DNA from: Ancylobacter pratisalsi
GTDB taxonomy: Bacteria; Pseudomonadota; Alphaproteobacteria; Rhizobiales; Xanthobacteraceae
Direction: 5' to 3'
NCBI RefSeq assembly: GCF_010669125.1
Contig: NZ_CP048630.1
Span: 2,988,001-3,052,000, forward strand
Length of the DNA: 64,000 nucleotides
This document shows, piece after piece, positions 8,957 through 17,371 of this stretch. Below the pieces are notes generated by a model, which saw nothing but the letters and a program-made list of their open reading frames with translations, had not been told where the DNA came from and ran no database searches. Numbering within the stretch: position 1 is the stretch's first letter; the number at the start of each line of letters is the position of its first letter. The position numbers and the translations under genes were made by a program.

Positions 8957-9555
8957 CGGCGGCGCACTGCGCGATGCGGGTGATGGCACTTTCCGGCAGT
9001 GCCCGGAAGGGGTCTTACAATACGGCGCTGTTGCGCGCCTGCCGGGAATTGGCGCCGGTGGGAATGGCAATCGACATCTATGACTACTCAGACATTCCAC
9101 CCTATAATGAGGATGTGCGACTGCACGGCTATCCCGAGCCGGCGGTGCAGTTTCGCGAGACCATTCGTGCCGCCGACGCGCTGCTGATCGCTTCTCCGGA
9201 GTACAACCGCTCGGTGCCGGGTATGCTAAAGAACGCCATTGACTGGGCGTCGCGCCGTCCCGAACAGCCCTTCCTTCACAAGCCGATCGCCATTATGGGG
9301 GCGAGCAACGGCGCGCTCGGCGCGGCACTGGCTAATTATCACCTGCGGCAGATCTTCGTGTACATGGACGCGCGCCTGCTGAACGGAGCCGAGGTGATGA
9401 TTGGTCAGGCAGGGAGCAAGTTCGACGAAGAAGGCCGCCTCATCGACGGGCCGACACGCGCGTTTGTGGCCGACCATCTCTGCCGGCTGGCGGATTTGGT
9501 CGAAGAAGCTGGAGCCAGGCTCAATCGGCAAGATGCTCCGTCCAAGCATGCCTAG
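8953..9555 (+). CDS. NADPH-dependent FMN reductase family protein
   Basis: 200 residues with a flavodoxin-like fold. GSARKGSYNTALLRACREL near the N-terminus is the phosphate-binding loop for FMN, and ASPEYNRSVPGMLKNAIDWASR is the second conserved flavin motif of the FMN_red family. The start overlaps the preceding stop (ATGA), making it the fourth gene of the FAH-GntR-deacetylase operon. It could supply reduced flavin to a monooxygenase or reduce a quinone; no monooxygenase partner is encoded nearby. Confidence 0.9.
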   Translation: MTAAHCAMRVMALSGSARKGSYNTALLRACRELAPVGMAIDIYDYSDIPPYNEDVRLHGYPEPAVQFRETIRAADALLIASPEYNRSVPGMLKNAIDWASRRPEQPFLHKPIAIMGASNGALGAALANYHLRQIFVYMDARLLNGAEVMIGQAGSKFDEEGRLIDGPTRAFVADHLCRLADLVEEAGARLNRQDAPSKHA

Positions 9556-10089
9556 AAACCTGGAATGCCGTTATAGTCTAGGCTTCCTCGCGTAGATCAT
9601 TCCGGTATGATCTGACCTATCACAAGTTTTAACTTGAACCTAGATGCCCACTTTACAAGTTGATTGCCTTACCTCGAAGAACTATTCCCGAAATCCGCTC
9701 GGTTCAAGGGCAGGTCTTTGTCGTGCATGATACAGGCCGGCTACTTCCGAGGCTGAGGTGATCAAGTAGCAATACGCCAGAACTGCGCGCTGGCCGCAAT
9801 CGAGGCCATCCGAAGTAAAGTCGACATGCTCGACAGCGGAGAATGGTCGGCTAGGCTAACTGAGCTGCCACCGCTCATTCGTTCTGCAAACATCGAAAGC
9901 CGCAGCGTGCATAACGGCCATTCCGTAAGCCCAGTGAGCCATCCGGACTGACGAGATGCCGAAAGCTCCCACACCGTAAACCCTGCGCTCGCGCCACTGC
10001 CGGCACATTGCCGGTGGACCTTTACGCCTACGCGAGAGAGAAGGCACGGACTTCTAATAATCCGCACCCCATCGAATCCGCGCGTGCTG
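9556..10089. other. Gene-poor decayed segment
   Basis: No convincing intact gene. A plus-strand frame near 9774-9950 reads as protein-like (CALAAIEAIRSKVDMLDSGE) but has a TAG just before it and no start, so it is probably a fragment of a lost gene. Base composition is more AT-rich than in the flanking genes at 9556-9700. Confidence 0.4.
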
Positions 10090-10203
10090 GAATCCACGTA
10101 ACCGATGACGGACCCGAGGTGCTGCCGATAACGGAAGCCGAACTGCGTGTCATCGAAGCCCACTTCGCAGAGGTGCTCGACGAGCTGTTCGGCCCTGACG
10201 GTG
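10090..10203 (+). pseudogene. Remnant of recombinase-associated small ORF
   Basis: The frame reading VTDDGPEVLPITEAELRVIE then AHFAEVLDELFGPD is clearly related to the 36-residue product at 55353-55463 (VTDDWPEYIPVTEAEIAVFE then AWFGDILEELIQGE), which sits just before the serine recombinase. Here there is no proper start, and after about 10203 the sequence changes abruptly to the truncated end of a siderophore-interacting protein gene on the other strand. I read it as a scar of an earlier integrative element. Confidence 0.6.
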
Positions 10204-10204
10204 C

Positions 10205-10570
10205 TTCCTCCACCCAGCGTCCAATCGCCGGCAACGCGTCTCGTCGCCCACCAGCCAGTACCAGTCGAAGTCGGCCGGGATGATCGCAGAACCGCGCGGT
10301 CCACCAATCTCCAGCCGATCACCGGGACGGGCGGCAAGCGCCCACGTCGAAGCGGCGTGGCGTGTAGTCGCGCATCTGGTCCGCGCCGCCATCTTCGGCC
10401 GGGAAGAACAGCTTGATGTGGTCGTCGAACGACAGACTGGTGAAGCCGGCGAGATCATCCGACGTAAAGCCGATCCGCACCATGTGCGGGGTCAGCCTCA
10501 CGACGGTATCGACCCTCAGCATGCGGCGTCGCGTGTCGTGACGGACGCGCTCGATCCGGCGCTCGGCCAT
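10205..10570 (-). pseudogene. Siderophore-interacting protein (ViuB-type ferric reductase), truncated and frameshifted
   Basis: From the ATG at 10570 the frame begins with the FAD-binding half of the SIP family (VVRLTPHMVRIGFTSDDLAGF, then MRDYTPRRFD). After RRFDVG it is broken: the next part (RPGDRLEIGGPRGSAII, PADFDWYWLVGDET) is in another frame with material missing between, and a further one-base shift follows before LPAIGRWVEEAP. The rest of the NAD-binding domain is lost at about 10205, where unrelated sequence begins. Intact relatives reduce ferric siderophores in the cytoplasm. It starts 3 bp after the SDR stop and would have been co-transcribed with it. Confidence 0.75.
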
Positions 10571-10573
10571 GAC

Positions 10574-11464
10574 TCAGGCCTCGATCTTCGTGGCGCGAAT
10601 GTCGGCGAGCAGCGTCGGCCCTGCGGGGTTCCAGCCCAGCCGCTCGCACGTCAGCGTGTCGGACGCCGACATGTCCTTGGACGCGAATGCCGCGAGCCAA
10701 CCGAAATGCGCGCCGGCTTCGTCCGCGCTCACCGACTTTACAGGCAGGCCAAAGGTCTCCCCGATCGTCTCGGCGATCTCGCGGAAGCTGATCGCCCCCT
10801 CAGCCGTGCCGTGATAGCGCGCGCCGGCCTCGTTCCGCTCCAGCGCCAGCCGGTACAGGTGGGCAGTGTCGGAGACGTGCGCGGCCGACCAATTGTTGGC
10901 GCCCTCGCCGACATAGGCTGAGACACCCTTCTTACGGGCAAGCTCGATCACGTCGCTGACCAGACCCTGTTTGCGCGTGTCGTGGATTTGCGAGTTGCGC
11001 AGTGCGATGACATGGATGCCGCGCTCGGCGAGTGCCTGACCCGCCAGCTCGGACGCGACACCCGGATTGGGGCTCTGTGCGGCGAAAACGTCCTCCGACG
11101 CTTGCTCACCCGGCTTGGCCGATCCCATGGCGGTGCTGGACGTGATGATGAGCGGCTCGGTGGTGCCTTCTAGCCCGGTGCCCAGCGCCTCGATCGCGCG
11201 GGCGTCCTTCTGGCAGTTCGCGACGAAGTTCGCGAAGTTATGGTCGAAAGCCGTATGGATCACGCCGTCGGAAGATGCCGCGCCCCGCATCAGGCTCTCG
11301 AAATCGTCGATGTCGCCGCGATGCGGCTCAGCCCCAGCCTTAGCCAGTGCCTCAGCGCCGGCATCTGAACGGGTCAAGCTCAGCACCTGGTGGCCGGCCG
11401 CGAGCAGCTCGGGAATGATGTGGGAGCCGATGAATCCGGTCGCACCGGTCAGGAACACGCGCAT
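10574..11464 (-). CDS. NAD(P)-dependent SDR/epimerase-type oxidoreductase
   Basis: 296 residues with the Rossmann motif FLTGATGFIGSHIIPELLAAGH at the N-terminus, an extended SDR fold, and SNWSAAHVSDTAHLYRLALE-like substrate domain residues (here NNWSAAHVSDTAHLYRLALE). The usual Tyr-x-x-x-Lys catalytic pair is not obvious; the equivalent region reads GVASELAGQALAERG, which is normal for this 3-beta-HSD/atypical SDR subgroup. It is transcribed divergently from an MmyB-type regulator gene, a common arrangement in alphaproteobacteria. The substrate is unknown. Confidence 0.88.
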   Translation of the reverse strand: MRVFLTGATGFIGSHIIPELLAAGHQVLSLTRSDAGAEALAKAGAEPHRGDIDDFESLMRGAASSDGVIHTAFDHNFANFVANCQKDARAIEALGTGLEGTTEPLIITSSTAMGSAKPGEQASEDVFAAQSPNPGVASELAGQALAERGIHVIALRNSQIHDTRKQGLVSDVIELARKKGVSAYVGEGANNWSAAHVSDTAHLYRLALERNEAGARYHGTAEGAISFREIAETIGETFGLPVKSVSADEAGAHFGWLAAFASKDMSASDTLTCERLGWNPAGPTLLADIRATKIEA

Positions 11465-11543
11465 CTAAACACTCTCCATTGCAGATGCACGTCATGTTGA
11501 TGCGTAAATTATCCCGTAAAAGTAGTGATCTGTTCCTATTATA

Positions 11544-12315
11544 ATGACTAACAGGCTGACGATGGCGACTACCCCAGACAATCCTCTTGGCCTGTACCTC
11601 AGTGATCGCCGCACACGGCTCGATCCCGGCGCATTCGGATTCCCGGTTAAGCGGCGCCGCACCCCTGGTCTTCGCCGTGAGGAGGTCGCTCAGCGCGCCA
11701 ACATCAGCCCAACCTGGTACACCTGGCTTGAACAGGGGCAGGGCGGAGCGCCGTCGCCCGACGTACTGAATCGCATCGCCGGCGGCCTGATGTTGACCGA
11801 GGCCAAGCGCGAGCATTTGTTCATGCTCGCGCTCGGCCGTCCGCCGGAGGTCCGCTACAGGGCGACGGACAGAGGCACGCCCGTCTGCAACGCCTGCTCG
11901 ACCGGATGCTCGCCAGCCCAGCCATCGTCAAAACGGCGACCTGGGAAGTGGTGGCGTGGAACGGGGCGGCGGCGCTCGTGCTGACGGATTACGGGGGCGT
12001 TGCCGCTGAAGGAGCGCAACATCCTGCGGCTCGTCTTTCGCAATGACCACGAAGCGGGCCGGTGCCGTCTCCGAAGTCGGCCAGCTTGTCGCCGAGATGT
12101 GCGCGATAAGTCCCGAGTTCGCGGCGCTTTGGGCCGACAACGACGTGTGCTTCCACGGCGAAGGCACCAAGCGGCTGCGCCACCCCGTGCTGGGCGCGAT
12201 CGAGCTGGAATATTCCGGCTTCGCGGTCGATGGCCGCCCCGACCTCGGCATGATCGTCTACGATCCGGTCGATCCCGACGTAGCCGAACACATCCGATCG
12301 CTGCTCGCGGGGTAG
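11544..12315 (+). pseudogene. MmyB-type XRE transcriptional regulator, multiply frameshifted
   Basis: The first ~100 residues are intact and typical: RRRTPGLRREEVAQRANISP and TWYTWLEQGQG form the XRE helix-turn-helix of MmyB-like regulators. After EVRYRAT the frame shifts; RLQRLLDRMLASPAIVKTAT and WEVVAWN continue in a second frame, LPLKERNILRLVF in a third, and AGAVSEVGQLVAEMCAISPE plus HPVLGAIELEYSGF in a fourth with some sequence missing. The sensor (MmyB ligand-binding) domain is therefore destroyed, although a truncated DNA-binding protein could still be made. It faces the SDR gene, its probable former target. Confidence 0.8.
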
Positions 12316-12696
12316 TCAGTAAGCATTTACCGATTGGGAAGCCCCGGCGGGCCAACGCCGTTACGAGATACGCCGCGCGTCCCGGCCAGGTCACGCTTTC
12401 CCAAAACCTGTTCCCGATTTGAGTTTCTTAAATTGCCGATTGGACATGGGGAAACAGGAATGCGGCGAACGGTGTGAACGGCCGGTTTCGGCGTGTCGCG
12501 CGGATCGATTGAACGACTGACAGGGCGATTCCCGCCCTTACGTGCAGACCTGCGTGTTATTCCAATTCCGGTTGGTCGTCCGTGCGGCAATCGGCGGTGT
12601 TTGGCGGGCCGCGAGCGACCAAGAACAGAACTATGTGTTCGCTATAGCCCTATGATGCATGCTGCCCCATACCTGCCCCTCGCCGCCTCTCGGCGA

Positions 12697-12794
12697 CGTC
12701 CGTTTTGCGCCCCGTTCTCGGCCATTGATCTGGTAACGGCCACGGCCCAAAAGGGACATTAGCGAGGTGGGGCACGTCGGCACCATTGCGCCAG
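12697..12794 (+). repeat. Dispersed ~90-bp repeat, copy A
   Basis: This copy shares CTCGGCCATTGATCTGG and GCGAGGTGGGGCACGTCGGC with copies at 20067-20165 and 29611-29698, and the left extension ACGTCCG with copy B. It has no open frame of its own. The surrounding non-coding stretch, 12316-12985, contains nothing else I can identify except the half-site TCTCATAA at 12924-12931. Confidence 0.75.
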
Positions 12795-12985
12795 AAGCCG
12801 AACTATGCCGCGCGGCCGAAAGAGAACTTTCCCACCCATCCCTGCTGCTTAGAGAGCAAGGTGGGTCAGAACGATTGGATTGATAAGTCAGTCTACTAGG
12901 TCCTATCGGTCCTAGCTGGCTAATCTCATAATGGCAGCCGGTTTAGAGTCTTCCGTAACGATAGGATCGTACGGGGTTCACGACT

Positions 12986-14071
12986 TTGAATTTACAAAAG
13001 TATTTGAACGCGCCGCTCATCGCCACAGCTGCCATTCTATGGGCGGCGGGCGCGATGGCACAGGACGCCCAGAAGCAGCCCCCGCTCGTCATCCAGGAGC
13101 AAGGCAGCTTCACCGTCGGCGGAACCGTCCTCACCGCGCCGGGTTCGTTCGATCCCAAGAAGCCACTCACGCCGGACGGGCAGACCTTCCACGGCGACCA
13201 CCTCTATGCGTTCTATCAGATCCCGCCGACGCCCCATCGCTATCCCATCGTAATGTGGCACGGGGCCGGCCAGTTCTCGAAGACGTGGGAAACCACGCCG
13301 GATGGGCGTGAAGGTTTTCAGAACATCTTCCTGCGGCGCGGCTTCTCCACCTATGTCGTTGACCAACCCCGTCGCGGTAACGCCGGGCGCAGCACCGTTG
13401 AAGCGACGCTGAAGCCGACGCCGGACGAGCAGTTCTGGTTCGGGCAGTTCCGGGTTGGCGTGTGGCCCAAATATTTCGACGGGGTGCAGTTCGATCGCGG
13501 CGCGGAGACGTTGAACCAGTATTTCCGGCAGATGACGCCCAACACCGGGCCGTTCGACATCAATGTCGTTTCGGATGGCGTCTCGGCGCTGTTCGACAAG
13601 ATCGGGCCCGGCATCCTGTTTACCCACTCTCAGGCGGGCGGTCCCGGCTGGCTGGCCGCCATCAAGAACCCTGACGTAAAGGGGATCGTGGCCTTCGAGC
13701 CCGGCAGCAGCTTCGTGTTTCCCGAAGCCGAGGTGCCCAGCCCGATCGTGACGAGCTTCGACACCATAGCGGGCGCTCCCGTGCCAATGACTGACTTCAT
13801 GGCACTGACCCGGATTCCAATCATCATCTTCTACGGCGACAGCATCCCGGCAAAACCTTCCGATATTCCCACGCAGGACGCGTGGCGCGGCCGGCTCGAA
13901 ATGGCCCGGCTCTGGCGGGACACCGTCAACAAGCATGGCGGCGACGTGACCCTGGTGCATCTGCCGGAGATCGGCATCCACGGCAACACCCATTTCCCGT
14001 TCTCGGACCTGAACAACATCGAGATCGCCGATCAGGTCTCGAAGTTCCTGGACGACAACAAGCTCGACTGA
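12986..14071 (+). CDS. Secreted alpha/beta hydrolase (esterase-like)
   Basis: 361 residues from a TTG start. A signal peptide (ATAAILWAAGAMAQDAQ) directs export. The alpha/beta hydrolase fold shows HGAGQFSKTWE near residue 90 (oxyanion side) and the nucleophile elbow LFTHSQAGGPGW with the catalytic Ser in THSQAG; GIHGNTHFPF near the end supplies the catalytic His. The sequence resembles a proteobacterial family of periplasmic esterases of unknown substrate. It heads a run of genes for exported hydrolase, CMD, cupin and cytochrome proteins all in the same direction, so it likely belongs to the same functional unit. Confidence 0.82.
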   Translation: MNLQKYLNAPLIATAAILWAAGAMAQDAQKQPPLVIQEQGSFTVGGTVLTAPGSFDPKKPLTPDGQTFHGDHLYAFYQIPPTPHRYPIVMWHGAGQFSKTWETTPDGREGFQNIFLRRGFSTYVVDQPRRGNAGRSTVEATLKPTPDEQFWFGQFRVGVWPKYFDGVQFDRGAETLNQYFRQMTPNTGPFDINVVSDGVSALFDKIGPGILFTHSQAGGPGWLAAIKNPDVKGIVAFEPGSSFVFPEAEVPSPIVTSFDTIAGAPVPMTDFMALTRIPIIIFYGDSIPAKPSDIPTQDAWRGRLEMARLWRDTVNKHGGDVTLVHLPEIGIHGNTHFPFSDLNNIEIADQVSKFLDDNKLD

Positions 14072-14130
14072 CGGCGCTGGGTGTAATGCAGACCAGCACT
14101 CTCAAGCCTTCGATCTGAAAGAAGATTACG

Positions 14131-15210
14131 ATGAAACACGCTGCGATGAAGGCCACGATTGTGGCCGCGATGACCGGGTTCTCGGCGGGAATGGCCGAGG
14201 CCGCCGATTACAAGCAAAACCCCTTCACCCTCGTCTATGACGGTGCGATCACCTCAAACGAGCCGGGCAAGGTCAACATCCACCCCGTCACCTACAAGCT
14301 GAACGGCCTGGATATCGCGGCCAATGTTTATACGCCGGCCGGCTACGATCCGAGCCAGCGCTATCCCACCATCGTGGTGGCTCACCCGAATGGCGGCGTG
14401 AAGGAGCAGGTTGCGGGCCTCTATGCCCAGCGCCTGGCAGACCAGGGCTACATCACGATCACCGCTGATGCCGCCTATCAGGGCGCGAGTGGCGGCCAGC
14501 CGCGCAGCGTCGACAAGCCGGCAAATCGCATCGATGACATTCTCGGCATGGCGGATTTCATATCCCGCTATCCCGGTGCTGATGCTGCGCATATGGGCCT
14601 GCTCGGCATTTGCGGCGGCGGCGGATATTCGCTGGCGGCAGCGACCACGGACAAGCGCTTCAGGTCGGTGGCCACGATCAGCATGTTCAACTCCGGACGT
14701 GTTCGTCGCAACGGCTACGTCGACTCCCAGATCGAGAGCATCCAGGAACGCCTGCAACAGGCTTCAGCCGCCCGCGCTCAGCAAGCGGCGGGTGGAGAGG
14801 TGAAATATTCGGGTGACGCAAACCTGACAGACGAGCAGATCGCCAAGCTGCCTTTCGCCCTCTATCGGCAGGGCTACGAATATTATTGGAAGACGCACGC
14901 CCATCCGGGCTCAACCTTCAAATATACCACGAGCAGCTTGATCGACCTGATGCGATGGGATGCAACCGATCAGATCGAACTGATCGACAAGCCGTTGCTC
15001 ATGATCGCCGGCAGCAACGCAGACAGCCTTTACATGACTGAAGATGCGTTCGCGAAGGCGACCGGGACCACGGACAAGGCGCTGTTCAAGATCGACGGCG
15101 CAACGCACATCGAAACCTATTGGGTTCCCAAATATGTGGATGCCGCGATGGGTCAGCTCACGCCGTTCTTCAAGCGAACCCTCGCAACGACCTCCGCAGC
15201 ATCGGAATGA
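14131..15210 (+). CDS. Secreted dienelactone-hydrolase-like alpha/beta hydrolase
   Basis: 359 residues with an N-terminal signal peptide ending GMAEAADY. YPTIVVAHPNGGVKEQ is the oxyanion region and GLLGICGGGGYSLAAA is the nucleophile elbow with Cys in place of Ser, as in dienelactone hydrolases; DGATHIETY carries the catalytic His. It is paralogous to the Tat-exported protein encoded at 31269-32387. The stop overlaps an ATG (ATGA) just before the CMD gene, so it is translationally linked to the following gene. Confidence 0.85.
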   Translation: MKHAAMKATIVAAMTGFSAGMAEAADYKQNPFTLVYDGAITSNEPGKVNIHPVTYKLNGLDIAANVYTPAGYDPSQRYPTIVVAHPNGGVKEQVAGLYAQRLADQGYITITADAAYQGASGGQPRSVDKPANRIDDILGMADFISRYPGADAAHMGLLGICGGGGYSLAAATTDKRFRSVATISMFNSGRVRRNGYVDSQIESIQERLQQASAARAQQAAGGEVKYSGDANLTDEQIAKLPFALYRQGYEYYWKTHAHPGSTFKYTTSSLIDLMRWDATDQIELIDKPLLMIAGSNADSLYMTEDAFAKATGTTDKALFKIDGATHIETYWVPKYVDAAMGQLTPFFKRTLATTSAASE

Positions 15211-15215
15211 TCCCC

Positions 15216-15638
15216 ATGAACCTCATCGCACGACTCGCCGCACTGCCTTTGCTGCTGGGCACGCTCACGGCCCCTTCTCATGCGCAGGAGCAGGCACCCG
15301 CCGCTCCGAACCCGGCGGCAACGGCACAGCCCTCCCGGGCGCAGCAGCTCATGGGCGACATCGCGCCGAAGATGGCCGAACTGACCGACGAGGTTCTGTT
15401 CGGCGACATCTGGGAGCGTCCGGGCCTGTCCAAGCGGGACCGCAGCCTCATCACGGTCAGTGCGCTGATTGCGATGAACCGCCCCGATCAATTGCGCTCC
15501 CATTTGGCGCTGGCGAAGAAGAACGGGGTGACTGAGCCCGAACTCATCGAAGTCATCACGCAACTGGCCTTTTACTCCGGCTGGCCCAATGCGGTCACGG
15601 CGGTCGGCGTCGCACGCGAGGTGTTCAAGCAGCCATGA
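15216..15638 (+). CDS. Exported carboxymuconolactone decarboxylase (CMD) family protein
   Basis: 140 residues from the ATG at 15216 (an ATG at 15207 overlapping the upstream stop is an alternative). The signal peptide ends LTAPSHAQEQ. The single CMD domain, residues about 45-135, has LSKRDRSLITVSALIAMNRPDQL and VTEPELIEVITQLAFYSGWPNA, like PcaC-type decarboxylases, with no Cys. Its domain is closely similar to both CMD domains of the fusion protein at 43187-44395. The stop overlaps the cupin gene start (ATGA). An exported PcaC-type protein is unusual; lactone or peroxide chemistry in the periplasm is a guess. Confidence 0.85.
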   Translation: MNLIARLAALPLLLGTLTAPSHAQEQAPAAPNPAATAQPSRAQQLMGDIAPKMAELTDEVLFGDIWERPGLSKRDRSLITVSALIAMNRPDQLRSHLALAKKNGVTEPELIEVITQLAFYSGWPNAVTAVGVAREVFKQP

Positions 15639-16135
15639 CGACAATTCTCAGAACACTGGGGCGCGGGCTGGTTGTTTCGCGCCTGCTGCCCGTGCTCGGC
15701 GCGCTCCTCGCGTCGGCTCCTGGCGCCTTGGCTGCAGACGTTGCGGTTACCCAAGCCGGCTCCCAACCTGCAACCACGGGGGCGCCCGCGAATTTCACCG
15801 GAACGGTGCATGTCAGCGGTCGCTTTCAGGGCACCCCGCCGGCCCGGGTCGGAGGTGGAACTGTCAGCTTCGCGCCCGGCGCGCGAACCGCCTGGCATAC
15901 GCACCCGCTCGGTCAGACCCTGATCGTCACCATGGGGGTAGGCCTCGTCCAGCAATGGGACGGACCGGCACAGGAAATACGGCCGGGCGACACGGTCTGG
16001 ATTCCGCCGAACGTCAAGCATTGGCATGGTGCGTCGCCAACAAACGGGATGACGCATATCGCCATTTCCGAAACGCTCGACGGCAAGACGGTCGAGTGGA
16101 TGGAGCATGTCTCGGACGAGCAATATCAACGATAG
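15635..16135 (+). CDS. Exported cupin-domain protein
   Basis: 166 residues. The N-terminus is a signal peptide ([16 protein letters not shown]). Cupin motif 1 is [19 protein letters not shown] with two His ligands and Gln in place of the usual Glu; motif 2 is [17 protein letters not shown] with the third His. The domain ends [10 protein letters not shown] and is closely similar to the C-terminal cupin of the fusion at 43187-44395. It overlaps the CMD gene by four bases, so the two proteins are probably made in equal amounts and may interact, as implied by the fusion. Confidence 0.88.
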   Translation: MTTILRTLGRGLVVSRLLPVLGALLASAPGALAADVAVTQAGSQPATTGAPANFTGTVHVSGRFQGTPPARVGGGTVSFAPGARTAWHTHPLGQTLIVTMGVGLVQQWDGPAQEIRPGDTVWIPPNVKHWHGASPTNGMTHIAISETLDGKTVEWMEHVSDEQYQR

Positions 16136-16147
16136 GACGGGCATCCA

Positions 16148-16630
16148 ATGAATGCCTCCAGGCGCCCTATCGCCATCGCGATACTGTCTGTCGCCGCTTT
16201 GCTTGCCATCGGCTGGCAGGTCCATGCCGAAGCGACACGGGTGACGTTCCCGGAAATCAGCAAGCTCACCCACTACACGACGGTTCGTCGTGGCAACGTC
16301 ACCGAGCACATCATGACGACCCCTGCCGCGATCGAAGCGGTTAAGGATGGCCAGCCTATCCCGGCCGGCACGCACTTCGTGTTGGTCGATTATCGCGAGG
16401 GGAAAGTCTACCGCTACTTCGTGATGGAAAAGGGCGAGGGCTGGGGCGCGGATTATGACGAACGTCGCCGCACCGCTGACTGGCAGTTCCAGTGGTTCTG
16501 GCCGGATCAGACCATCAACACCAACGAGAACACGGCGCGCTGCCAGTCCTGCCACCAGAGCCAGGCATCGAACGACTATCTGTTCACCGGCAATCGCATT
16601 CCCTCATTCGACGGCACGCCGGTCGAATAG
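16148..16630 (+). CDS. Cytochrome P460-family haem protein
   Basis: 160 residues with an N-terminal membrane or signal segment (IAIAILSVAALLAIGWQVHAEA). Near the C-terminus is a haem c site, CQSCH (132-136), followed by NDYLFT, the pattern of the cytochrome P460 family; the body has the family strand HFVLVDYREGKVYRYFVMEKG. It should be a periplasmic or membrane-anchored electron carrier or oxidase. It lies 12 bp after the cupin gene and before a DUF4405 membrane protein, which together look like a small respiratory branch. Confidence 0.82.
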   Translation: MNASRRPIAIAILSVAALLAIGWQVHAEATRVTFPEISKLTHYTTVRRGNVTEHIMTTPAAIEAVKDGQPIPAGTHFVLVDYREGKVYRYFVMEKGEGWGADYDERRRTADWQFQWFWPDQTINTNENTARCQSCHQSQASNDYLFTGNRIPSFDGTPVE

Positions 16631-16647
16631 CGCGAGGGTAGCGTGAC

Positions 16648-17364
16648 ATGAGCAATCTGATGCTTTCCCGTCTCTGGCTCGACAGCGTCGCTGCTGGATT
16701 GCTACTGCTCTGTCTTGCTTATTGGTGGTTGGGCAACGGCGTTCACGAGGCGGCGGGCACCGTGATGTTCGCGCTGCTCATCGCGCACAATGTCTTCAAT
16801 CGGCGTTGGTATGCCTCGGTCCCGCGAACAAGGCGCGAACCGCGAAGCCTGTTCAATGTCGGGGTCACGTTGGCGCTTCTGTCCGCAATGCTCGTGCTGC
16901 TCGCCACCAGCGTGCTGATCTCCGAAACGCTATCGGAGGTCCTTCCGCCCTGGGGTGGTTTCACGGCGCGACAGGTTCACACACTCGCCGCCTATTGGGC
17001 TCTGATCATCGTCGCGATCCATCTCGGCTTGCGTTGGCCGATGCTCATGGGGGTAGCGCGGAATGCTCTCGGCATCCGCATGCCAAACGCCGCGCGAGCG
17101 CTTGCGTTACGGACGATCACCGCCGCGATCGCGCTCTATGGCATCCGGAGCTGGTTGGAGCTCGGGCTGGGTGCCAAGCTCTCAATGCAGATGACGCTGG
17201 ACTGGTGGGATTTCGAGGAAGCTGTAGTCGGCTTCTTCGTGCATTGCGGAGCGATCGCGGGCCTCGTGATATCGGCGACCTATTACGGCGTGAGGCTGGT
17301 TCAGTCGTTGGAGGCCAGATGGACCCGTGCCGGTCCCGCGAAAGAACGCCCTGCCGAGCTTTGA
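16648..17364 (+). CDS. DUF4405-domain membrane protein, cytochrome b-like
   Basis: 238 residues, five or six membrane segments. Paired histidines occur within helices (LIAHNVFNRRWY; VHTLAAYWALIIVAIHLGLRW), a pattern of b-type haem ligation found in DUF4405/flavocytochrome b-like proteins. It sits 17 bp after the P460-type cytochrome gene and ends the hydrolase-CMD-cupin-cytochrome operon. I infer that it links the periplasmic cytochrome to the quinone pool; haem binding has to be shown. Confidence 0.75.
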   Translation: MSNLMLSRLWLDSVAAGLLLLCLAYWWLGNGVHEAAGTVMFALLIAHNVFNRRWYASVPRTRREPRSLFNVGVTLALLSAMLVLLATSVLISETLSEVLPPWGGFTARQVHTLAAYWALIIVAIHLGLRWPMLMGVARNALGIRMPNAARALALRTITAAIALYGIRSWLELGLGAKLSMQMTLDWWDFEEAVVGFFVHCGAIAGLVISATYYGVRLVQSLEARWTRAGPAKERPAEL

Positions 17365-17371
17365 CGTCTCG

